DNA of 6,732 nucleotides from Bacteroidota bacterium. GTDB lineage: Bacteria; Bacteroidota; Bacteroidia; M30B66. Position 1 is the stretch's first letter. Every line of letters begins with the position of its first letter. The stretch covers positions 1 through 6,732 of the forward strand of contig CANMGM010000128.1 in the NCBI GenBank assembly GCA_947497195.1. The letters are read 5' to 3'. Both the position numbers and the translations under genes were made by a program. The notes under the pieces were generated by a model, which saw nothing but the letters and a program-made list of their open reading frames with translations, had not been told where the DNA came from and ran no database searches. Below are positions 1 through 5,677 of this stretch, in pieces.

Positions 1-1905
1 CCCGCAACTGTAGGCGTTAACCGAGGCGACGGTATCGATTATATTCAATTGGGGCGTTTTGATGCGCCGGGAACAGTTTATGACGGGCCGTTCGATGCAA
101 ACGACGGAGTAGATTTCTTAGACAACACGATTTTCTTTTTCAATACCTGCCTCGAACCGGGTACGGACAATAACATTGCGCCAATTTCGATTGGTGCACC
201 CATTTGCGACACACTGGTTGTTTGTGCCGGCGGAACCATTCCGATCGATTTTAACTTTATTCCGGTTGAACCCGGTCAGACCGTAAATGCAGAGGTGCTT
301 AACCTTGAATTGCCTGGTTTGACCGTAAATCCAATTACGCCGGGAACACAATGTGCAGTTTCAATTTCGTATACCCCACCTCAAGATGTTCAAGGATACC
401 AAACCGTTTCGTTTTTAGCCACAGACGATGGAACACCTGCTGCGACTTATCAGCTCGACATCACGTTTAACATTTTACCGAGTAACTTCACGCCAGAAGT
501 AACCGGAATTTTTGCGATATGCGATGGAGATGCCGCACAATTAAGCGTTGGTGGTGGAGTTTTTGAAACGTACAACTGGTCGCCCGGCGGGCAAACTACA
601 CCTACGATTTCGGTAACCGATACCGGTTTTGTATCAGTTACCGTTACTGCCGGTACTTGTGCCGGAACATCAGAGCCGGTTTTCATTGATGTTTCCGAAA
701 ATCCGCAGCCCATAATAACAGGTCAAGATTCGGTTTGCAACGATGCCACTACAAGTTTGATTACTACAAATTTGTATAATCAATACTCTTGGTCGAACGG
801 AGTTACAAATTTAGGGGCCAATGATACCCTTAATGTTTCGGCTGGTAATTACACCGTTACCGTTACCGACGAAAATGGATGTGAAGGAACATCTGCTCCT
901 TTTCAGGTTTTTTCGGTTACCGCTATTGTGCCTGTAATTACAGGAGATTCTATTATTTGTTTTGACGAAACTGCTGCAATAACCACCTTGGACAATTTTA
1001 GCACCTATGAGTGGACAAACATTGCCACTACGCCGCCTGCAGTTGTTGGAAATACGCAAAGCGTAACGTTAGGGCCTGGTTTGTATACGGTGTTTATAAC
1101 CGATACGGTTCTTGGATGCGATGGCACATCATTGCCATTTGTAATTAATCAGTATACGCCATCAGCTATTCTTGACGGAATTGAACCTTATTGCGATAAC
1201 GATACAATTGTTATCAATCTTGCGAATTCAAGTGTTTTCGATTCTTATACCTGGAATTATGCAGGCAACCTTCTTTCTGATGCCGATACAGTTGCATGGG
1301 ATGGAGGAAATGGCAGCGATAATCTTGTACTAAATTTTACGGATACGCATGGTTGTTCCAACGACTCCATTGTAACGGCGCCGCCTACCCTTCCTCCTCT
1401 GGCAAATTACAGCAATAATCCACAGGTGCCCGAAACGCTTCAGGGCACAACCATACAATTTACAGATGCATCTGTTCCAACAGCAGGAGACCCAATTGAG
1501 CTTTGGCAGTGGGTGTTTAATCCACCAAGCCTAATCGATACCATTTTAAGTCAAAACCCCTCACAAACATTCAACACCAACGACTCTGTTAATGTTACCT
1601 TGATTGTTACTTCAGAACTTGGTTGCCGCGATACAATTACTGCATCGATTTCATCACCTTTCGTTCCAAACGCATTCTCACCAAACGGCGATAGCAAGAA
1701 CGATTTCTTTAAAATTCCCTTCATTACCAACCTAAAAGAAAACAATGTGGTAATTTTTAATCGATGGGGAAAAAAGGTATTTGAAGCCGATAATTACGAC
1801 AATACTTGGGACGGCGACAACCTGCCTTCAGGAACATATTTCTACGTGGTTTCTGCACCAAACTTCAAAGCTATGCAGGGAACCGTAAGCATTTTCAGAG
1901 AATAA
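1..1905 (+). CDS. Type IX-secreted multidomain surface protein with Ig-like/PKD repeats and gliding-motility C-terminal domain (5' partial)
   Basis: The frame is open from the first base, so the start lies outside the window; the TTG at 49 is an internal codon, not a start. The 634 visible residues show, in order, a stretch rich in Asp/Gly and aromatics (to about 200), a first beta-rich module with two cysteines (about 211-474), four tandem Ig-like repeats (493-1398), a PKD-like domain (1399-1653, with WQWVF and a late VTLIVTSELGC strand) and the CHU_C/TIGR04131-type C-terminal domain (1660-1902). Proteins ending this way are exported by Sec and then carried across the outer membrane by the type IX system, which recognises the C-terminal domain; many are surface-attached or released adhesins. 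The visible part has no enzyme motif, so a structural or adhesive role is inferred. It stops at TAA 1903-1905, before a candidate hairpin terminator. The family assignment is strong; the ligand and full length are unknown. Confidence 0.93.
   Translation, partial: PATVGVNRGDGIDYIQLGRFDAPGTVYDGPFDANDGVDFLDNTIFFFNTCLEPGTDNNIAPISIGAPICDTLVVCAGGTIPIDFNFIPVEPGQTVNAEVLNLELPGLTVNPITPGTQCAVSISYTPPQDVQGYQTVSFLATDDGTPAATYQLDITFNILPSNFTPEVTGIFAICDGDAAQLSVGGGVFETYNWSPGGQTTPTISVTDTGFVSVTVTAGTCAGTSEPVFIDVSENPQPIITGQDSVCNDATTSLITTNLYNQYSWSNGVTNLGANDTLNVSAGNYTVTVTDENGCEGTSAPFQVFSVTAIVPVITGDSIICFDETAAITTLDNFSTYEWTNIATTPPAVVGNTQSVTLGPGLYTVFITDTVLGCDGTSLPFVINQYTPSAILDGIEPYCDNDTIVINLANSSVFDSYTWNYAGNLLSDADTVAWDGGNGSDNLVLNFTDTHGCSNDSIVTAPPTLPPLANYSNNPQVPETLQGTTIQFTDASVPTAGDPIELWQWVFNPPSLIDTILSQNPSQTFNTNDSVNVTLIVTSELGCRDTITASISSPFVPNAFSPNGDSKNDFFKIPFITNLKENNVVIFNRWGKKVFEADNYDNTWDGDNLPSGTYFYVVSAPNFKAMQGTVSIFRE
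493..1398 (+). repeat. Four tandem Ig-like protein repeats, each with a cysteine pair
   Basis: Four diverged protein repeats of about 73-79 residues lie at roughly 493-705, 706-927, 928-1164 and 1165-1398. Each opens with a Cys after a short strand (AICDGD, SVCNDA, IICFDE, PYCDND), continues with a Tyr-x-Trp strand (TYNW, QYSW, TYEW, SYTW) and has a second Cys 46-54 residues after the first (TCAGTSEP, GCEGTSAP, GCDGTSLP, GCSNDS). The first three share a CxGTSxP tail; the fourth has lost it. The regular cysteine pair suggests one disulfide per repeat, plausible outside the cytoplasm. The units are similar as protein but clearly diverged in DNA, so this is an old duplication rather than a recent or slippage-prone repeat. 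Boundaries are approximate to a few residues. Confidence 0.8.
1660..1902 (+). other. Type B type IX secretion sorting domain (gliding motility-associated C-terminal domain)
   Basis: The last 81 residues match the family signature: FVPNAFSPNGDSKNDFF, then VVIFNRWGKKVFE, then WDGDNLPSGTYFYVV, ending GTVSIFRE. In this family the domain is the signal for transport across the outer membrane by the type IX machinery. In Flavobacterium johnsoniae, secretion of type B domain proteins such as SprB depends on a PorP/SprF-like partner. No sprF-like gene follows in this window, because the next gene is metF, so any dedicated partner would have to be upstream or elsewhere. Confidence 0.93.
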
Positions 1906-1921
1906 AATTTATTAATAATTC

Positions 1922-1964
1922 AATGAAGGGGAGTCGGATTCATTTCTTGCTCCCTTTTATTTTT
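1922..1964 (+). terminator. Candidate intrinsic terminator after the secreted-protein gene
   Basis: Bases 1922-1933 (AATGAAGGGGAG) can pair with 1950-1961 (CTCCCTTTTATT) in a 12-bp stem with two G-T wobbles and a 16-nt loop. The core is GGGAG/CTCCC, and the stem runs into a short T run (1960-1964). It starts 16 bp after the stop codon. The large loop and short U tract make it only moderately convincing. No folding energy was computed. Confidence 0.5.
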
Positions 1965-1976
1965 AGTGTATTTTTG
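1947..1976 (+). promoter_or_regulatory. Bacteroidota-type promoter for metF
   Basis: A perfect TAnnTTTG -7 box (TATTTTTG, 1969-1976) lies 19 bp after a TTG (1947-1949) that fits the -33 position of the Bacteroidota primary sigma factor. Transcription would begin near 1980, giving a leader of about 20 nt before the GTG at 2000. The -33 TTG sits in the loop of the candidate terminator hairpin, so termination and initiation signals are overlaid. Confidence 0.6.
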
Positions 1977-1999
1977 ACACCCAATAAAATTTTGTTGCT

Positions 2000-2953
2000 G
2001 TGAAGGTTACCGAACATATCGAAAAAGCAAAAGGTACGCTGTTTTCTTTTGAAGTATTGCCGTCTTTAAAAGGCAAAGACATTCAGGATTTATATAATGG
2101 CATTGAGCCATTGATGGAATTTAACCCCAGCTTTATTAATGTTACCTATCACCGTGAGGAGTTTATCTTCAAGAAATTAAACAACGGACTGCACGATAAA
2201 ATTGCGGCTCGTAAACGCCCCGGAACGGTTAGCATTTGCGCAGCAATCAGATACAAATACGGAGTTGATACCGTTCCGCACCTTATTTGTGGTGGATTCA
2301 CGCGCGACGAAACAGAACTCGCGCTCATCGACATGCAGTACCTTGGAATGGACAATGTACTGGCCCTGCGCGGAGATCCGGTGAAAGGCGAAGGGCATTT
2401 TTCGCCCGAAAAAGATGGTCATGCCTATGCATCAACGCTTGTGAAACAAATTTCACAAATGAATTCGGGGCATTATATCGACGATGAAATTGTAGAAGGC
2501 ATTCCAACCGACTTCTGCATCGGTGTTGCAGGTTATCCCGAAAAGCATTTCGAAGCCCAAAACATGAAAACCGATTTGCGCTTTCTGAAAGAAAAAGTGG
2601 ATGCCGGAGCGCACTACATCGTAACGCAGTTGTTTTTCGATAACCAAAAATTCTTCCGCTTTGTCGACAACTGCCGTAAAGCCGGAATTACCGTACCCAT
2701 CATTCCCGGAATTAAACCAATCACGACGCTAAAGCACATCAGCTTCCTGCCCAAAACCTTCCACATCGACATGCCTGAGCCACTGGCCGATGAACTCGAG
2801 AAATGCAAATCGAACCAAGATGTAATGAAAGTGGGTATCGAATGGGGAATCGAGCAAACCAAGGAGCTCATTAAGTTCGGAGTTCCCTGCGTGCATTTCT
2901 ATACCATGGGAAAATCGGAAGCCGTTAAGCAAATTGTTAAAACTGCCTATTAA
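2000..2953 (+). CDS. metF: Methylenetetrahydrofolate reductase
   Basis: This 317-residue cytoplasmic flavoprotein would reduce 5,10-methylene-THF to 5-methyl-THF, the methyl donor for methionine synthesis. The family hallmarks are in order: FSFEVLPS with the catalytic Glu at residue 18 (Glu28 in E. coli MetF), FINVTY (45-50), PHLICGG (93-99), the LRGD loop with Asp126 (E. coli Asp120, which tunes the flavin), AGYPEKH (177-183), VDAGAHYIVTQLFFD (200-214), IIPGI (234-238) and HFYTMG near the end. Length is normal for bacterial MetF. The start is GTG: an in-frame TAA at 1985-1987 leaves no alternative upstream, and the reading frame already covers the expected N-terminus. It has its own promoter and no Shine-Dalgarno sequence. 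Its stop overlaps that of the convergent gene. No methionine synthase gene or folate riboswitch is visible nearby. Confidence 0.96.
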   Translation: MKVTEHIEKAKGTLFSFEVLPSLKGKDIQDLYNGIEPLMEFNPSFINVTYHREEFIFKKLNNGLHDKIAARKRPGTVSICAAIRYKYGVDTVPHLICGGFTRDETELALIDMQYLGMDNVLALRGDPVKGEGHFSPEKDGHAYASTLVKQISQMNSGHYIDDEIVEGIPTDFCIGVAGYPEKHFEAQNMKTDLRFLKEKVDAGAHYIVTQLFFDNQKFFRFVDNCRKAGITVPIIPGIKPITTLKHISFLPKTFHIDMPEPLADELEKCKSNQDVMKVGIEWGIEQTKELIKFGVPCVHFYTMGKSEAVKQIVKTAY

Positions 2954-4455
2954 TGGCGTAAGCGGTAAATGCAATTTCCTCCGCGGCTGTCGCCAAGAAA
3001 AAATACAGCGTTGCGACCTTCTGTAATTCCTGCCGTGATGTGCAGGGGCAAATCGGAAGGGTAATACTGTATAGAACCATCCATTCGGAGTTTAATGGAA
3101 TTGCCTGTTTCAGGATTTTCGAGCAAAGGTGTTTCGCCATTCGAAGTTGTTGAATTGGCATTGCATAAAAAATCTGGCAAACCATTCGAGTTTGCAATCG
3201 CAATGCTCGATAAATATACCTGTTCGTCTTCTACCAGATGCTGTTTTTTCTCCAGAACATAGCAACTGTCGTTTTGGGCATTTTCGGTGGGTCGAAACAC
3301 CACCAATGCATCTACAAAGTAATGTTGATTGCACACCAGCATATTCGAACGAAAATCGGTCTGGCAAATTTCCTCTCGCCGCTGCTGCTCCAAAATTACC
3401 AAAGGCATTTCTGCATTTGACTCGAGCAATTCTACCAAATGCAGATTTTCCAAATATCCTTCTCCATAAAGCGATTTATGCCGTTTGTTTTTCGAGCTGA
3501 AATTAATTTTCGCAAGCGGACGAATAGTCGATTGTTTCAATTCGCTGCCATTTAAATCGAACGATAATAAATACACTCCTTCGGGCTGAAAATCAACCGC
3601 TTTAGGGTCTTTGAAGTACAATCCTGCCAGCCACAATTTCCCATTCGCTGCCAGATGCATCCTCACTTCTTCTGTACTATAATCGTCGAGCGCCAGTTCA
3701 TATTCTACAACTTCATCCACCATCGATGGAAAGGCATAGAGGTAATGTGATTTTTGTTGCTTTTTTCCGCCCGATTTCCAATGCAGCAATGCAAACACAT
3801 TCCCCGATTCATCCACGCAAATTTCATCAAGGCCAAACGAAACACCCATTTTGGGCAAGATCTGATGCTGCTCTTTCACCACCTTGAAATTTTTATCGTA
3901 CACCTTGAAATCGAGGCGCAAGGAATCAGAGTCTGGCGGATTGCCGGCGTAAAACATCAACAGAAACTTGCCCCGTACTTCCTGCACAATGCGAAAGCGC
4001 CGGCCCGAAAAGCCTCCAAATGCTGCTTTAACACTAAATACCTCGTGCATCGAATCAACTCTTGCATCTTCTTTTTGGTGAAAAATGCCCTTCACATTCA
4101 ACTGCATTTCCTGTTCAGCCTTATTGTACTCCGATCCAAACAGCATGAGGCTGTCGTTGAAATTCAATACGCCTTCGGGAAAAAATGCAGTGCGGTCGGC
4201 AAAGCAATCGTTCCACTGCGCAAACGATTTATGTTTGAGGCTCGATGTATCGAACAAATCAATGCGAATGTCTTTTATCAACTCGTCTTTTCCAGTTCTT
4301 GCCTTTAAAACGCAAATGTCTCCTTTGTAAAATCCATTCAAACGAAGCACTGTAAATTTTCTATCGCCCGAATAAATGGGCCCTTGCTCAAGATCTTGAG
4401 CATCAAGTTTATTGAAAGTTAAAACGATAAACAGGAAGGCAAATAAACGAATCAT
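2950..4455 (-). CDS. Secreted protein of unknown function, beta-rich
   Basis: This 501-residue protein begins with a clear signal peptide (Met-Ile-Arg, a hydrophobic stretch at 4-14, likely cut after A19 in LDA-Q), so it should be periplasmic or exported. It has no lipobox, no further membrane segment and no type IX sorting domain. The rest alternates short beta strands with turns such as VDESGNVFALLHW (214-226), AANGKLWLAGLYF (269-281) and GVYLLSFDLNGSEL (293-306), which suggests a beta-propeller-like fold. Its general plan resembles the roughly 500-residue secreted hypothetical proteins common in Bacteroidota; this is from memory, not a search. There are eight cysteines. I see no catalytic motif and assign no function. 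Its ATG overlaps the rlmN stop by 4 bp (ATGA), so it is probably translated by coupling from the rlmN mRNA; no separate promoter is evident. The stop lies in a TTAA shared with metF. Confidence 0.88.
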   Translation of the reverse strand: MIRLFAFLFIVLTFNKLDAQDLEQGPIYSGDRKFTVLRLNGFYKGDICVLKARTGKDELIKDIRIDLFDTSSLKHKSFAQWNDCFADRTAFFPEGVLNFNDSLMLFGSEYNKAEQEMQLNVKGIFHQKEDARVDSMHEVFSVKAAFGGFSGRRFRIVQEVRGKFLLMFYAGNPPDSDSLRLDFKVYDKNFKVVKEQHQILPKMGVSFGLDEICVDESGNVFALLHWKSGGKKQQKSHYLYAFPSMVDEVVEYELALDDYSTEEVRMHLAANGKLWLAGLYFKDPKAVDFQPEGVYLLSFDLNGSELKQSTIRPLAKINFSSKNKRHKSLYGEGYLENLHLVELLESNAEMPLVILEQQRREEICQTDFRSNMLVCNQHYFVDALVVFRPTENAQNDSCYVLEKKQHLVEDEQVYLSSIAIANSNGLPDFLCNANSTTSNGETPLLENPETGNSIKLRMDGSIQYYPSDLPLHITAGITEGRNAVFFLGDSRGGNCIYRLRH

Positions 4456-5513
4456 GACTCTTTCAGCGCATGATGTGCGGCCTTGTTTTTATTGGCGAGT
4501 TGTCCGCAGGCTGCATCGATATCGCGCCCTCGGCTTTTTCGGATATTCACGATGACGCCTTTTTTCTCGAGGTAATTGCTGAACAGATCAAGCTGCGTTT
4601 CGGTTGCCCGTTCAAACAAGCCATCGCCGGTTGGATTGTATTCGATGATGTTTACTTTACTGGGAACCCTGCGCACAAAGCGTTCGAGCTGCGCGGCATC
4701 TTCGAGCGAGTCGTTGAAATCTTTGAAGATGATATACTCCAACGTGGGACGTGTTCCGGTTTTATCGTAAAAATACCGCAGCGATGCGGCCATTTCGTCG
4801 AGGTTATTGCTCTCGTTGATGGGCATAATCTGGCTGCGTTTCTCGTCGTTTGCCGCATGCAGCGAAAGTGCGAGGTTGAATTTTACTTCATCGTCGCCCA
4901 GTTTTCGAATCATCTTGCCAATGCCTGCCGTTGAAACCGTAATGCGTTGTGGCGACATGCCCAAGCCATCGGGCGAGGTAATTTTCTGCACACTCTCGAG
5001 CACGTTTTTGTAATTCAGCAGCGGCTCGCCCATGCCCATATACACAATATTGCTCAAAGGAATGCCATATTGGGTTTCGCTTTGCTTACGAATAATGGCA
5101 ACCTGATCATAGATCTCGGCGGCATCGAGGTTGCGCAGCAGTTTCAATTTTCCGGTTGCGCAGAATTTGCAGGTTAGTGAGCATCCTGCCTGCGACGAAA
5201 TACAGGCTGTCATGCGCGATGTTGTAGGAATAAGCACACCTTCAACAACCGGCCCGTCGCATAATTTGAAGGCTGTTTTGATGGTGCGGTCGGAACTCTT
5301 CTGCCATTCGGCCACTGTGATTGCTTTGATTTCGAAAGCCTCGCTAAGTTCATTGCGCAAAGCGATGCTCAAATTGCTCATATCGGCAAAGGAGGTAGCA
5401 GATTTTTTCCACAGCCATTCGTGTACCTGTTTGGATCGAAAAGCGGGATGGCGGCGGGTGGCGAACCAATCCTGCAACTCGGCAAAGGTGAGTTTACGGA
5501 CATCTACTTTCAT
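4452..5513 (-). CDS. rlmN: Dual-specificity rRNA/tRNA adenine-C2 methyltransferase (radical SAM)
   Basis: RlmN methylates C2 of A2503 in 23S rRNA and of A37 in a subset of tRNAs, acting in the cytoplasm with S-adenosylmethionine. With the ATG at 5513 the protein has 353 residues, the usual length. An N-terminal FRSKQVHEWLW segment (25-35) precedes a VVEGVLIP segment whose Glu91 aligns with the catalytic Glu of the family. The radical-SAM motif CSLTCKFC gives cluster ligands Cys111, 115 and 118. MGMGEPL (159-165) is the SAM-binding segment, and GRDIDAACGQL carries the methyl-bearing Cys336. The frame stays open up to an ATG at 5600, but those 29 extra residues are unlike the family N-terminus and a -7 box lies between the two starts, so 5513 is preferred. 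It forms an apparent operon with the secreted-protein gene downstream, overlapping it by 4 bp. Confidence 0.95.
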   Translation of the reverse strand: MKVDVRKLTFAELQDWFATRRHPAFRSKQVHEWLWKKSATSFADMSNLSIALRNELSEAFEIKAITVAEWQKSSDRTIKTAFKLCDGPVVEGVLIPTTSRMTACISSQAGCSLTCKFCATGKLKLLRNLDAAEIYDQVAIIRKQSETQYGIPLSNIVYMGMGEPLLNYKNVLESVQKITSPDGLGMSPQRITVSTAGIGKMIRKLGDDEVKFNLALSLHAANDEKRSQIMPINESNNLDEMAASLRYFYDKTGTRPTLEYIIFKDFNDSLEDAAQLERFVRRVPSKVNIIEYNPTGDGLFERATETQLDLFSNYLEKKGVIVNIRKSRGRDIDAACGQLANKNKAAHHALKES

Positions 5514-5521
5514 AAGCAGGG

Positions 5522-5529
5522 CAAAGATA
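5522..5529 (-). promoter_or_regulatory. Candidate -7 box of the rlmN promoter
   Basis: Read on the minus strand this is TATCTTTG, a perfect TAnnTTTG, followed by CCC and ending 8 nt before the rlmN ATG at 5513. If RNA starts about 4 nt after the box, the leader is only about 5 nt. No TTG lies at the -33 distance; the closest is TGG with a 19-bp spacer. The call rests on the -7 box and its position. Confidence 0.5.
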
Positions 5530-5661
5530 CCGAAAACGGGGCTCTGCTCCACACCAGGCACTGCGGGCTGCATAATCCATGAATCAAAATCCGTGGCCAT
5601 TTGCGAAAGCTGTAAAGTTTTTCAGGACGAGTCAAAAATCGAACTTGCCTTTCATTTAACC

Positions 5662-5669
5662 TACCTTTG
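5662..5669 (+). promoter_or_regulatory. Candidate -7 box of the helicase promoter
   Basis: TACCTTTG is a perfect TAnnTTTG followed by CCCC, again ending exactly 8 nt before the ATG (5678), which predicts a leader of about 5 nt. The only nearby TTG (5645-5647) is 14 bp upstream, shorter than the usual spacing, so the -33 element is weak or absent. It faces away from the similar box at 5522-5529. The 132 bp between the two boxes show no gene or other signal that I can recognise. Confidence 0.5.
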
Positions 5670-5677
5670 CCCCAATC

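Noticed and set aside
853..868. A short direct repeat of ACCGTT (about 2.7 copies).
   Set aside because: It encodes the TVTVT beta strand of an Ig-like repeat, where alternating Thr-Val codons produce such repetition by chance. It is too short to be a meaningful tandem repeat.
1901..1913. An AT-rich near-palindrome (AATAAAATTTATT) at the stop of the secreted-protein gene.
   Set aside because: Its arms leave almost no loop and contain no G-C pairs, so it would not form a stable hairpin. The GC-containing hairpin just downstream is the better terminator candidate.
1973..1994. Two TTTG elements (1973-1976 and 1991-1994) as an alternative metF promoter.
   Set aside because: The spacing is far too short for a -33/-7 pair, and the second box lacks the TA. 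The pair at 1947-1949 and 1969-1976 fits the consensus much better.
3754..4308. A 184-codon plus-strand reading frame opposite the secreted-protein gene.
   Set aside because: The opposite strand has a full gene with signal peptide, coherent strand pattern and operon context. This frame looks like a shadow, with unusual His/Phe/Cys-rich composition and no promoter.
4470..4934. A 154-codon plus-strand reading frame opposite the 3' half of rlmN.
   Set aside because: It lies wholly antisense to the conserved radical-SAM enzyme and has no start context or recognisable domain.
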